A DNA stretch of 64,000 nt from Rhodococcus sp. RD6.2. Its GTDB lineage: Bacteria > Actinomycetota > Actinomycetes > Mycobacteriales > Mycobacteriaceae. The position numbers and the translations under genes were made by a program. Of the stretch, positions 1 through 8,334 are shown one piece after another. Position 1 is the first letter of the stretch. Each line of letters begins with the position of its first letter. The notes beneath the pieces were generated by a model. It saw only the letters and a program-made list of their open reading frames with translations, did not search any database and had not been told where the DNA came from. The stretch spans positions 549,760 to 613,759 of the forward strand of contig NZ_CVQP01000006.1 of the NCBI RefSeq assembly GCF_001040705.1. Reading direction: 5' to 3'.

Positions 1-1
1 G

Positions 2-688
2 GAACCGAGCGGTGCCGCGTCGATGACGGCGGCGCTCGTCGCGGGTGCGCCGGTGACGCTTCCGGAGATCGATCCGTTCGTCGACGGCACCGCGGTGCGT
101 CGCATCGGTGACCTGCCGTTCGAGGTGATGTCCGCGCTCGGCGGCGAGGTCGTCACGCACAGTTCGCTGCCGCTGGTCGCCTCGCAGAACGCGGGCACCG
201 GCAACTTCACGATGATGCACGCCGACGAGGGCGCCGTGTGCACGGCGCTGCTCGGGCTCTACCAGAACGAGGGGATCATCGCGGAGCCGTCGGGTGCGCT
301 CTCGGTGGCGGCGCTCGACGACCTCGACATCGAGCCGGGATCGACGGTGGTGTGCCTGATCTCCGGCGGCAACAACGACGTCTCCCGCTATGGGGAGATC
401 GTGGAGCGCTCGCTGGTCCATCTGGGCCTCAAGCACTATTTCCTGGTCGACTTCCCGCAGGAGCCGGGCGCGCTGCGGCGGTTCCTCGACGAGGTGCTCG
501 GACCGGAGGACGACATCACCCTGTTCGAGTACGTGAAGCGGAACAACCGGGAGACGGGGGCGGCGCTCGTCGGCGTCGAACTCGGCTCGGCGGACGGCAT
601 CACGTCGCTGCTGGAGCGGATGGCGTCATCGCCGATGAAGGTCGAGCAACTGGAGCCGGGTTCGCCGGCGTATCGATACCTGACGTAG
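2..688 (+). CDS. ilvA: Threonine ammonia-lyase (threonine dehydratase), C-terminal part
   Basis: This is the 3' part of a gene entering from the left edge; 228 codons are present and the reading frame is open from base 2. The enzyme deaminates threonine to 2-oxobutyrate with pyridoxal phosphate, the first step of isoleucine synthesis. Visible signs are the glycine-rich SGGNN cofactor loop and a C-terminal ACT-like regulatory segment starting around HYFLVDFPQEPGAL, where isoleucine normally binds in this family. The domain order fits the actinobacterial short biosynthetic form. The PLP-binding lysine lies outside the window. The gene ends in TAG nine bases before the next start. Confidence 0.9.
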   Translation, partial: EPSGAASMTAALVAGAPVTLPEIDPFVDGTAVRRIGDLPFEVMSALGGEVVTHSSLPLVASQNAGTGNFTMMHADEGAVCTALLGLYQNEGIIAEPSGALSVAALDDLDIEPGSTVVCLISGGNNDVSRYGEIVERSLVHLGLKHYFLVDFPQEPGALRRFLDEVLGPEDDITLFEYVKRNNRETGAALVGVELGSADGITSLLERMASSPMKVEQLEPGSPAYRYLT

Positions 689-697
689 GGGCAGGCC

Positions 698-1009
698 GTG
701 GGCGCACTGTGGGCGATGACGCTGCCAGGACTGGTGGTCCTGCTGGTGGTGTGTGCGTTCGCGGAGACTCTGTGGAACCGCCTGACCGGGGGTCGCATGC
801 TGCCGTGGACGCGGCGGCGCGGCGGTCGCACGGTGGCGGCCACCGGGTTCGAGGAGGTCGCCGCGGTGTTCCAGGGCGGCAAGCATCACGAGTTCGAGCA
901 GCGGCAGACGACCCTGATGCACCGTGACGACACCGGCGACTCTCGGCGCCGGGTCGACGTCGACATCACGGCCAACCGCGTGATGCTGCGACGCGACGGG
1001 TCCGGCTGA
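698..1009 (+). CDS. Small membrane-anchored protein, DUF6191-like
   Basis: The 103-residue product has one hydrophobic segment at about residues 8-24, followed by a basic stretch (PWTRRRGGR) and a polar tail containing GGKHHEFEQR and DVDITANRVMLRRD. This layout resembles the small actinobacterial family DUF6191, which has no known function. The start is GTG at 698, nine bases after ilvA, so it is probably cotranscribed with ilvA. The family call is from memory of the sequence pattern and cannot be confirmed here. Confidence 0.6.
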   Translation: MGALWAMTLPGLVVLLVVCAFAETLWNRLTGGRMLPWTRRRGGRTVAATGFEEVAAVFQGGKHHEFEQRQTTLMHRDDTGDSRRRVDVDITANRVMLRRDGSG

Positions 1010-1065
1010 CCTGGGCACCGTCTTCGGACTGGACAGGGAACCGCGTCGGCAGCAGGATCGTCGGC

Positions 1066-1413
1066 ATGGGTTACGACGTCGATCTGGCGGACAGGTTGCG
1101 TGCCCAGCTGAGCCGCAGCGGTGAACCGTTCATCGAGCGGGCCATGTTCGGCGGCCTCGGCTTCATGCTCGGCGGCCACATGGCCGTTGCGGCGAGCGGC
1201 GCGGGCGGGCTGCTGTTGAGGTGCGCCCCCGACGACACCGAGGCTCGCACCGAAGCGTCCGGCGTGGAGCGGTTCGAGATGCGTGGTCGCCCCATGAACG
1301 GATGGTTGCACGTATCCCGCGAAGTGGTCGCGGACGACGAGGCGCTCGCGCGCTGGGTCGCGGTCGGCACGTCGTATGCCGCCGGACTACCGCCCAAGAC
1401 TGGAGAAGCATGA
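1066..1413 (+). CDS. TfoX/Sxy N-terminal domain protein
   Basis: The 115-residue protein shows the TfoX_N pattern: RAMFGGLGFMLGGHMAV in the first half and MNGWLHVS in the second. Full-length TfoX/Sxy is a competence regulator in gammaproteobacteria, but stand-alone N-terminal domains are common in actinobacteria and have no established role. Its stop codon overlaps the start of the dehydrogenase gene (ATGA), so the two are translationally coupled. Nothing in the sequence shows a link to DNA uptake. Confidence 0.75.
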   Translation: MGYDVDLADRLRAQLSRSGEPFIERAMFGGLGFMLGGHMAVAASGAGGLLLRCAPDDTEARTEASGVERFEMRGRPMNGWLHVSREVVADDEALARWVAVGTSYAAGLPPKTGEA

Positions 1414-2867
1414 ACGACTTCGACGAACTCCTCGCCGCGGTACCCACCGGACTGTGGATCGGCGGCAGGCAGTCCGACGCCGCCGGAGGCGGTGTGTTCG
1501 ACGTTCACAACCCCGCCACCGGTGAGGTGCTCGCGTCGGTCGCCGACGCGACCGAGGCCGATGCGCTGCGCGCGCTCGACTCGGCATGTCGGGTGCAGGG
1601 GGAGTGGGCGGCGACCGCGCCGCGCGTGCGCGCCGAGATCCTGCGCGCCGCATGGCAACTCGTCACCGACAGGGCCGAGGACTTCGCGCTGCTGATGACC
1701 CTGGAGATGGGCAAGGCGCTCGCGGAGAGTCGCGGTGAGGTGACATACGGGTCGGAGTTCCTACGCTGGTTCAGCGAGGAGGCGCCCCGCATCCAGGGCC
1801 GTTACACCACCGCCCCGTCGGGAAACGGCCGCATCCTCGTCACGAAGGCGCCGGTCGGACCGTGCTTGGCGATCACACCGTGGAACTTCCCGCTCGCAAT
1901 GGGGACCCGCAAGATCGGTCCTGCGCTCGCGGCTGGGTGCACCATGATCGTCAAGCCCGCCGAGGCCACCCCGCTGACGATGCTGCTGCTGGCTCAGGTG
2001 TTCGCCGACGCCGGGCTGCCGGAGGGTGTGCTCTCCGTGCTCACCACCTCCGACGCGGCCGGGGTGAGCGGCCCGCTGATGGCGGACCCGAGGCTGCGCA
2101 AGGTGACGTTCACCGGATCCACCAGGGTCGGAAAGGTTCTCATCGAACAGTCCGCGCAGCAGGTGCTGCGGACGTCGATGGAACTCGGCGGCAACGCACC
2201 GTTCGTGGTGTTCGACGATGCCGACCTCGACGCTGCAGTGGACGGGGCGATGGCCGCGAAGATGCGCAACGGCGGTGAGGCGTGTACGGCCGCCAACCGG
2301 CTGATCGTCGCGAACTCGGTGCGCGAGGAGTTCACGGCCAAGCTCACCGAACGGATCGCTGCGATGGTCGTCGGACCGGGCTGGGAGGACGGCACCCAGA
2401 TCGGTCCGCTCATCACCGAGAAGCAGCGCGACAGCGTCGCCGAGCTGGTCGACGACGCGGTCGCCGCCGGTGCCAGGGTCCGCACCGGAGGCGGACCGGT
2501 CGACGGCCCGGGCTGGTTCTACCAGCCGACCGTCCTCGACAACGTTCCGACGGATTCGCGGATCGTGGCGGAGGAGATCTTCGGCCCCGTCGCCGCGATC
2601 ACCGGCTTCGACACCGAGGACGAGGCCATCGACGCGGCCAACGCCACCGAATACGGTTTGGCTGCATACATTTACACGCAATCGCTTGATCGCTCGCTGC
2701 GCGTCGCCGACGCACTCGAGTCGGGCCTGGTCGGCATCAACCGCGGTGTGATCTCCGACCCGGCAGCGCCGTTCGGCGGCGTCAAGCAGTCCGGGCTGGG
2801 CCGCGAGGGCGGCACAGAGGGGATCGAGGAGTATCTGGAGACGAAGTACGTGGCCCTGCCGTCATGA
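1410..2867 (+). CDS. gabD: NAD(P)-dependent succinate-semialdehyde dehydrogenase family protein
   Basis: This 485-residue aldehyde dehydrogenase would oxidise succinate semialdehyde to succinate, feeding 4-aminobutyrate carbon into the TCA cycle; related aliphatic aldehydes are possible substrates. The cofactor loop FTGSTRVGK lies near residue 234, the MELGGNAPF block with the general-base Glu near 257, and the catalytic Cys at 292 in GGEACTAANR. Length is normal for the family. I chose ATG 1410 because it overlaps the TfoX stop as ATGA and gives a normal N-terminus; an upstream extension to 1221 would only add non-homologous sequence. Subfamily assignment is by overall resemblance. Confidence 0.85.
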   Translation: MNDFDELLAAVPTGLWIGGRQSDAAGGGVFDVHNPATGEVLASVADATEADALRALDSACRVQGEWAATAPRVRAEILRAAWQLVTDRAEDFALLMTLEMGKALAESRGEVTYGSEFLRWFSEEAPRIQGRYTTAPSGNGRILVTKAPVGPCLAITPWNFPLAMGTRKIGPALAAGCTMIVKPAEATPLTMLLLAQVFADAGLPEGVLSVLTTSDAAGVSGPLMADPRLRKVTFTGSTRVGKVLIEQSAQQVLRTSMELGGNAPFVVFDDADLDAAVDGAMAAKMRNGGEACTAANRLIVANSVREEFTAKLTERIAAMVVGPGWEDGTQIGPLITEKQRDSVAELVDDAVAAGARVRTGGGPVDGPGWFYQPTVLDNVPTDSRIVAEEIFGPVAAITGFDTEDEAIDAANATEYGLAAYIYTQSLDRSLRVADALESGLVGINRGVISDPAAPFGGVKQSGLGREGGTEGIEEYLETKYVALPS

Positions 2868-2877
2868 CAGGCCCAGT

Positions 2878-2909
2878 CGGGCGGCAGGGGCGAATTCCCC
2901 TGCCGCCCG
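2878..2909. terminator. Bidirectional stem-loop terminator
   Basis: A perfect GC-rich inverted repeat has 13-bp arms (CGGGCGGCAGGGG and its complement) around the loop CGAATT. It lies between the stop of the dehydrogenase gene (+) at 2867 and the stop of the first secreted protease (-) at 2917, as expected for a shared terminator. There is no long T run, which is common in this phylum. Confidence 0.8.
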
Positions 2910-2916
2910 GTCAGGT

Positions 2917-4008
2917 TCAGTTGTTGATCGGGGTGAAACCGCTGCCGACGATGCCACGCGGATTGAGGTCCGTGAGGATGTTCTTGGCGGAGGTGTTGAC
3001 CCACGGAATCAGACCGCCAAGATTTGCGGTGACGATTCCGACCCACTTGCCGGTACCCTTCAGCACCACCGGGCCGCCGGAATCGCCCGGGCTGTGTCCC
3101 GCTGCGGCGCGGATGATGCCGTTGCTCACGCTGGTGACAATGCCGCTGGAGGGGGTTGTGAGGACGTCGAGGGTGGGTTCTCGATCGGTCCTGGCGCCAT
3201 ATAGTTCGACGTAGTTCGGGAAGCCGGGCAGGGCAGGTGCGCCATTCGCATCGGTGTAGATGGAGTTGACCTTGAAGGGCTTGTTGCCACCGACGGTGCT
3301 GATGACATTGTTGTTGTTCTTGTCGATGATCTGACTGGACAGCTGCACCTCGGGCGCGAATTCGATCACCATATAGTCGGTGAGGGATTCGAGGTCGGTC
3401 TGGTACGGGTTGTCGGAGCAGACCTCACCGTCGCCGCCCAGTTCGGTGGGGACGTTGCACGTGACGCCGTCGACCCAGCGGATCCATCCGATCGGGGCGG
3501 GAGCGGCTGTTCCCGGGTGCTGCTGGGTCCATCTCGTGGCGTTCTTGTCGTAGACCGGGTACTTGGTGAGATCCTGATCGGACACCACGACCCCGCGCGG
3601 CGGCCCGGGATGTAGGGGTGCGCCCCACTGGGTCGACCACGCTGTCTGGGCGCAATGCCCGGCCGTGATTCCTACCTTGCGGCCCGCGGCATCGGTCCCG
3701 ACAGGTCCCAGGGTGCACGACTTCGTGTTCGTGAACTTTCCTTCGGCCTTGGCGGCCAGCATGAAGTCGGTTCTGGCCTGGCCGCTGTACGCCTCGGGAC
3801 TCTTGAAGTTGGTGAAGTCTCCGGTGAAGTCGATGTACATGCCGGGACGTGCGGTGGGAATCGGATCTGGCTGGTAGGCAGTCCAGTTGTTTCCGGTCAC
3901 GATGCCGATCAGTGCGGCGTTCGCCGTGGTGGCAGTTGCCGTGGTCATGCCCGCCGCAAGAGCCATGGTTGCGAGCGTTCCGGCCAAGAGCCGGGTGGTG
4001 CGCTTCAT
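2917..4008 (-). CDS. Secreted trypsin-like (S1 family) serine protease, copy 1
   Basis: The 363-residue product begins with a Sec signal peptide: basic MKRTTR, a hydrophobic core, and a likely cleavage site after TANA near residue 31. The mature part has a chymotrypsin-fold triad: His118 in ITAGHC, probably Asp211 in LTDYMVIEF, and Ser310 in GDSGGPVV. It is probably exported and may mature extracellularly. It is a clear paralogue of the next gene; both share the SSQ...GGNKPFKVNSIYT block and the C-terminal GFTPINN. Start ATG 4008 was chosen because the paralogue has the same MKRT start; the open frame also extends to a GTG at 4047. The substrate is unknown. Confidence 0.85.
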   Translation of the reverse strand: MKRTTRLLAGTLATMALAAGMTTATATTANAALIGIVTGNNWTAYQPDPIPTARPGMYIDFTGDFTNFKSPEAYSGQARTDFMLAAKAEGKFTNTKSCTLGPVGTDAAGRKVGITAGHCAQTAWSTQWGAPLHPGPPRGVVVSDQDLTKYPVYDKNATRWTQQHPGTAAPAPIGWIRWVDGVTCNVPTELGGDGEVCSDNPYQTDLESLTDYMVIEFAPEVQLSSQIIDKNNNNVISTVGGNKPFKVNSIYTDANGAPALPGFPNYVELYGARTDREPTLDVLTTPSSGIVTSVSNGIIRAAAGHSPGDSGGPVVLKGTGKWVGIVTANLGGLIPWVNTSAKNILTDLNPRGIVGSGFTPINN

Positions 4009-4042
4009 GCAAGGAGCCCGTCTGTGAGAAGAGAGGAAAGGT

Positions 4043-4057
4043 CGCACGAGCGTACCG
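4043..4057 (-). promoter_or_regulatory. Conserved leader box upstream of protease copy 1
   Basis: The 15-mer CGCACGAGCGTACCG lies 35 bp upstream of the start codon and is found identically 29 bp upstream of the paralogous protease (5417-5431). More distal similarity (TGATCA and GGCTG-TTGTTCG-like blocks) continues for about 100 bp in both leaders. It may be an operator, a 5' UTR element, or simply sequence retained from the duplication. Confidence 0.45.
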
Positions 4058-4255
4058 GCGGGTCTTGTTTTTTGGGTTGGGATTCGAAAACTATTGTCTG
4101 CCTGACCAATTGATGATCATGCATCGCCCCGGGTGGCTGTTCGTTCGCAGACTGTGTCACAGCAGGGGGCGGCATCCGTTGGCCCGACCCGTGCCCTCGA
4201 GGGGTTGACCGTGGACAAGCAGGATTCGGCAGGGTGGAGAGGTGCTTTTCGAGCA

Positions 4256-4286
4256 GGGCCGCGGACGGATGTGCCGTCCGCGGCCC
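4256..4286 (-). terminator. Stem-loop terminator after protease copy 2
   Basis: A perfect 13-bp stem (GGGCCGCGGACGG and its complement) with the loop ATGTG lies just past the stop codon (4294) of the second protease gene, read on the minus strand. Confidence 0.75.
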
Positions 4287-4293
4287 CGCCGCC

Positions 4294-5388
4294 TCAGTTG
4301 TTGATCGGGGTGAAGCCGCGTCCGATCGTTCCGGGACGGTTCGGATCGTTCAGGTCGTCGAGGATGTTCTTTGCGGAGGTGCTGACCCACGGGACGAGTC
4401 TGGAGGCCAGAGTGGGGATGTGAAGCATCGTGGTGATGCCTGCCCACTTGCCTGTGCCCTTGATGACGACAGGACCCCCGGAGTCCCCGTGCCAGAAGCC
4501 GGCTGCGGCGCGGAATCGTCCGTTGGTCACGCCCGTGACCATTCCGTTGGACGGGGTGGTCAGTACCGGGGGCGAAGAACTGGGATCGGGCATCCGATCC
4601 GTTCGTCCTCCGTAGATCTCGACATAGCTGAACAATCCGGGGACTGCCGGGGCCCCATCCGGGCCGGTGTAGATGGAGTTGACCTTGAAGGGCTTGTTGC
4701 CGCCGGCCGTGCTCATGACCGGCTTGCCCTGCTTGTTGAGTACCTGGCTCGACAGTTGTACCTCGGGAGCGAACTCGATCACCATGTAGTCGGTGAGGCT
4801 GTCCATGTCGGCTCCGCGCATTTCGAACGGCATCCCCGCGTAGCAGGGGGCCTCTCCGTTTGCCGAGTTGAGATGTGTTTCGCCGTCCTCGCAGACGTCG
4901 TCGTCAACCCATCGGATCCATCCGATGGGCTTGGCAGGGGGTTCGTCAGGATGCTGTTCGGCCCATTTCGAGGCGTTCCTGTCGAAAACGGGGTGTTTGT
5001 CGCGGTCCTGGTCGGACACTTCGATACCGCGTGTCGGGCCGGGATACCTGAACTGCTGGCCGTTGATCGTACGAGGCCTTTGATTGCAGTGGCCGGCCGT
5101 GATGCCGATCTTGCGTCCGGCTGCATCGGTGCCGACAGCCCCCATCGTGCACGACGCACCTTCCAGGTACGTGGTGTCACCATCGGTCAGGTCACCGGAG
5201 AAGTCGATGAACATGCCGGGGTACGCGGTGGATGCACCGGGAGTTGGCTGGTAGGCGTCCCATTTGCCGCCGTTGACGATCGCGTTGATGAGCGCGGCGT
5301 TGGCTGTCGCCGCGGCGGCCGTCGTCACGCCCGTCGTGAGGGCGAGGGCCGCGAGAGAGCCAGCGAGCAGCCGGGCGGTGCGTTTCAT
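4294..5388 (-). CDS. Secreted trypsin-like (S1 family) serine protease, copy 2
   Basis: The 364-residue paralogue of the preceding gene has the same signal peptide form (MKRTARLLAG, cleavage near residue 31), the triad His100 (ITAGHC), Asp200 (LTDYMVIEF) and Ser303 (GDSGGPVV), and the same C-terminus GFTPINN. The copies differ in loops: this one has extra cysteines around residues 166-182 and a shorter N-terminal mature segment. The two are tandem and co-oriented, 285 bp apart, each with its own terminator and leader, so they look like a duplicated gene unit that is now diverging. ATG 5388 was chosen by alignment with copy 1. The target is unknown. Confidence 0.85.
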   Translation of the reverse strand: MKRTARLLAGSLAALALTTGVTTAAAATANAALINAIVNGGKWDAYQPTPGASTAYPGMFIDFSGDLTDGDTTYLEGASCTMGAVGTDAAGRKIGITAGHCNQRPRTINGQQFRYPGPTRGIEVSDQDRDKHPVFDRNASKWAEQHPDEPPAKPIGWIRWVDDDVCEDGETHLNSANGEAPCYAGMPFEMRGADMDSLTDYMVIEFAPEVQLSSQVLNKQGKPVMSTAGGNKPFKVNSIYTGPDGAPAVPGLFSYVEIYGGRTDRMPDPSSSPPVLTTPSNGMVTGVTNGRFRAAAGFWHGDSGGPVVIKGTGKWAGITTMLHIPTLASRLVPWVSTSAKNILDDLNDPNRPGTIGRGFTPINN

Positions 5389-5694
5389 GCGGTATGTCCT
5401 GTCGTCGTGGGCAATCCGCACGAGCGTACCGATGGGTTTCGTTCAGGGCGGCGGATTGCAGAAACACTGCTCACCTGGGCAGATTCATGATCAGGCATAG
5501 CCCTTGCGGCTGGTTGTTCGCGCATGTCGGTGCTCGGCTCGTGGAGGCGTGGCCAGGCGGATCAGGTCGTCGTCGTGGAGTTGGGCTGCCTCTGAACCGC
5601 CAACGGAACTCGACATACAGTTGCGCCGGCTCGCAGTTCGAGGTCGAAGCGGCGGAGGCAGTCCGGTGCCGGCCCTGGCCGACAGTGGTGCTGC
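5389..5694. other. Non-coding leader region of protease copy 2
   Basis: About 300 bp hold no convincing gene. The protease-proximal part (5389-5520) resembles the leader of copy 1, including the identical CGCACGAGCGTACCG at 5417-5431 and a TCATGATCAGGCAT-like block near 5485. Beyond 5520 I see no feature. Confidence 0.5.
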
Positions 5695-6134
5695 TCAGGG
5701 CTGGGGGCCAACCGGGTGGGGGTCGAATGCCCCGTCCGGAGCCACGACCTCCCCGTGCAGGTCCACGTCGGTGACTGGGATCATCGGCGCGATCCACTCG
5801 GCGACGGTGTAGAGCACGGCTTTCTCCAGGTCGGCGTGTGACCATCCCCGCGGTCGGGGTTGGACGTCCGGTTCCCAGCCGTCCTCGGTCCAGGTCACGC
5901 CGAACAGTTCCCGCTCGCAGCCGAACCGCTGGTCCAGCGTGAACGAGTCCGGCCCTTCGTAATTCAGCCAGACGGCGAATGGGCCTTCGTCGTCCTGCTC
6001 GACGAAAACGGTGATCGTGACACCCTCCGTGCGCGCCCCGCCGCCTCCGCGAGCGTGGTCAACCGGGCGGCCGCGACCATCGTCGTCGACTCCAGCACTC
6101 GTCTCAGTTCGTCGTGGTACTCGGCTGCCTGCAC
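5695..6134 (-). pseudogene. DUF6389-like gene with an apparent single-base frameshift
   Basis: Two frames together make one plausible protein. From GTG 6134 one frame reads VQAAEYHDELRRVLES then AARLTTLAEAAG. From about 6030 a second frame reads VTITVFVEQDDEGPFAVWL, then YEGPDSFTLDQRFG, TWTEDGWEPDVQPRPRGWSH and a C-terminal helix, ending at the stop at 5695. Restoring one base in the GC run near 6035-6050 joins them into about 145 codons. The pattern resembles the uncharacterised actinobacterial family DUF6389. It may be a real frameshift or a sequencing error. The start has no clear ribosome site and overlaps the end of the preceding small gene. Confidence 0.55.
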
Positions 6135-6292
6135 GGTGTCAGGCTATCGGCGGACCATCGCGCCGGTGCCTCTGCCACCTCCAGTGCCAAGTCCACTTCA
6201 TGGGCGGCTTCGAGGACCCAGCCGTCGTGGAGAAGGTGCTCTGCGAACGCTGCGTACGGCACGGGGACGAATGGTGTCGGGATCAGCGCCAT
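6104..6292 (-). CDS. Small hypothetical protein downstream of treZ
   Basis: The 62-residue frame starts with ATG four bases after the treZ stop, so it is probably translated from the treZ message. The first 42 residues (IPTPFVPVPYAAF, HLLHDGWVLEAAHEVDLALE) look like real protein, while the tail after residue 45 runs into the start of the next frame and looks arbitrary. The gene may itself be shortened by the same kind of indel as its neighbour. I do not recognise a family. Confidence 0.45.
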   Translation of the reverse strand: MALIPTPFVPVPYAAFAEHLLHDGWVLEAAHEVDLALEVAEAPARWSADSLTPCRQPSTTTN

Positions 6293-6296
6293 GCTG

Positions 6297-8039
6297 TCAG
6301 GACCGGGCCTCGAGGACGACGAACGAGTGCCCCGGCACAACGGTCGCCGCGCCTGTCGCGTCCTGCGTCACCGGATCCCACCACAGCACCGGACGACCAC
6401 CGAACGGGACCGTGACCGGATCGGATCCGAGGTTGCACGCAAGTCGAATGTCGCTGCGGTGCAGTGTGATCCACCTGTTGTCTTCGTCGTAGTCGACGGC
6501 GACACGGTCGAGCCACGGGTCGGTGAGTTCGGTGCGCTGCGCACGAAGTGCCAGAAGCGCCCGATAGGTGGCCAGTAGTCGCGCGTGATGACCGGACTCG
6601 AGTTCCGACCAGTCGAGTTTCGACGCGTCGAAGGCGCGCCGATCCTGTGGATCGGGAATGTCGCGTTCCGGCCAGCCGTGCGCGGCGAACTCGGCGATAC
6701 GGCCGGATGCAGTGGCCGCGGCGAGTTCCGGTTCGGGATGGGAGGTGAAGAACCGGAACGGGGTGCTCGCGCCCCATTCCTCGCCCATGAACAGCATCGG
6801 GGTGAAGGGTGAGCACAGGATCAGCGCGGCCTTCACGGCGAGTTGGCCGGGTGTCAGATATTCGCCGGGGCGGTCGCCGGTCGCGCGGTTGCCGATCTGG
6901 TCGTGGGTGCAGGTGTAGGCGAGCAGGGAACTCGCGGGTGTGCGGCGGGTGTCGAGGGGTCGGCCGTGAACACGCCCGCGGAAGCTGGAGTAGGTGCCTG
7001 CGTGGAAGAAGCCCTGCCGCATCGTGGTCGCCAGGCACTGCATCGACCCGAAGTCGCCGAAGTAGCCCTGTCGCTCGCCGGACACCGCGGCGTGGACGGC
7101 GTGGTGGACGTCGTCGTCCCACTGCGCGTGCAATCCGTATCCGCCCGCCGATCGCGGCGTGACGAGAGTCGGGTCGTTGAGGTCGGACTCGGCGATGAGG
7201 GTCAGGGGTCGACGCAGGTGGGTCGACAACGTCTCGACCTCGATCGCGAGTTCCTCGAGAAGATGGGTGGCGGTGTTGTCGACGAGGGCGTGCACGGCGT
7301 CGAGGCGCAAACCGTCGATGTGGAAGTCGCGGAGCCAGCGCAGCGCGTTGTCGATGATGTAGCGGCGCACGGGGCCGGAATCGGGGCCGTCGAGATTGAG
7401 CGCGGCGCCCCACGTGGTGCCTCCCGGCGACAGATACGGCCCGAAACGGCCGAGGTAATTGCCCGACGGTCCGAGATGGTTGTAGACGACGTCGAGGATC
7501 ACCCCGATACCGCGCCGATGGCAGGCGTCGACGAATCGCTGCAGGCCGTCCGGTCCGCCGTACGGTTCGTGCACCGTGTACCAGAGAACTCCGTCGTAGC
7601 CCCAGTTGTGTTCGCCGTTGAACCCGTTGACCGGCATCAGCTCCACGAAGCCGATTCCGAGTTCGGTCAGATGGTCGAGGCGGTCGACGGCAGCGTCGAA
7701 GGTGCCTGCTTCGGTGAAGGTTCCGACGTGCAGTTCGTAGACCGCGCTGCCGGCCAACTGGCGTCCGGTCCATGCCCGATCGGACCACTGCTCGACGTCG
7801 ACGTCGTGCAGCATCGACGGCTCGTGCACCCCGTCGGGTTGGCGGGGCGAGCGAGGATCGGGCAGGACGGTCGGGTCGTCGTCGAGGACGAAGCCGTAGC
7901 GCATGCCCGTGACTGCGCCGACGTCGCTGTGCCACCAGCCGTTGTCGGTGCGGGTCATCGGGTGAAGTGCCCCGTCGAGGTGTAGTCGGACCCGCTCGGC
8001 GAACGGAGCCCAGACGTCGAGCTGGCGCGCAGTGCTCAT
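6297..8039 (-). CDS. treZ: Malto-oligosyltrehalose trehalohydrolase
   Basis: The 580-residue GH13 enzyme releases trehalose from maltooligosyl trehalose, the last step of the glycogen-to-trehalose (TreX-TreY-TreZ) route in the cytoplasm. An N-terminal beta domain (about residues 1-100, LDVWAPFAERVRLHLDG) is followed by the catalytic barrel with VILDVVYNHLG, GLRLDAVHAL (nucleophile Asp), LIAESDLNDP (acid/base Glu) and TCTHDQIGNR. Start ATG 8039 was preferred over the upstream in-frame 8057 because homologues begin near the first domain strand. Unlike in mycobacteria, it is separated from treY by three unrelated genes. Confidence 0.93.
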   Translation of the reverse strand: MSTARQLDVWAPFAERVRLHLDGALHPMTRTDNGWWHSDVGAVTGMRYGFVLDDDPTVLPDPRSPRQPDGVHEPSMLHDVDVEQWSDRAWTGRQLAGSAVYELHVGTFTEAGTFDAAVDRLDHLTELGIGFVELMPVNGFNGEHNWGYDGVLWYTVHEPYGGPDGLQRFVDACHRRGIGVILDVVYNHLGPSGNYLGRFGPYLSPGGTTWGAALNLDGPDSGPVRRYIIDNALRWLRDFHIDGLRLDAVHALVDNTATHLLEELAIEVETLSTHLRRPLTLIAESDLNDPTLVTPRSAGGYGLHAQWDDDVHHAVHAAVSGERQGYFGDFGSMQCLATTMRQGFFHAGTYSSFRGRVHGRPLDTRRTPASSLLAYTCTHDQIGNRATGDRPGEYLTPGQLAVKAALILCSPFTPMLFMGEEWGASTPFRFFTSHPEPELAAATASGRIAEFAAHGWPERDIPDPQDRRAFDASKLDWSELESGHHARLLATYRALLALRAQRTELTDPWLDRVAVDYDEDNRWITLHRSDIRLACNLGSDPVTVPFGGRPVLWWDPVTQDATGAATVVPGHSFVVLEARS

Positions 8040-8175
8040 GGATCCAGGATGCCGCACCCGTGCTGACGATGCGTGCGGTGAGGGCGCTGCGGGTGCCCGG
8101 GCGGCGGCGGATATTCATACGTTCAGCCGACGGTCCGTCCAGTTCAACGGCATATCCGCTAACACTCGGCAAACT

Positions 8176-8229
8176 TTGAAACCTGTGACCCGTCCACGAT
8201 ATTTTCGGTGTAGGTTCCAATTCGAATTG
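8176..8229 (+). promoter_or_regulatory. AT-rich candidate promoter and 12-bp palindrome
   Basis: In the otherwise empty 8040-8334 interval there is a locally AT-rich patch with TTGAAA (8176-8181) and TATTTT (8200-8205) at 18-bp spacing, followed by the perfect palindrome CAATTCGAATTG (8218-8229). It is placed to drive the + strand Cys-rich gene. No other feature is seen in the interval. Confidence 0.35.
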
Positions 8230-8334
8230 AATGCGCAATGATAACAGTCAGGTCACGGGGTCGCGGGGAGCCGGGTGGCCGATGTTGATGCGATATTCAA
8301 TTACGTGTCAGCTAACCGGGGAGGGTTGTTGAAG

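Noticed and set aside
238-927. Long alternative frames over ilvA, and similar long frames over treZ, treY, bioD, sdhA and nadA
   Set aside because: They are Arg/Pro/Gly-rich shadows of high-GC genes without motifs or ribosome sites.
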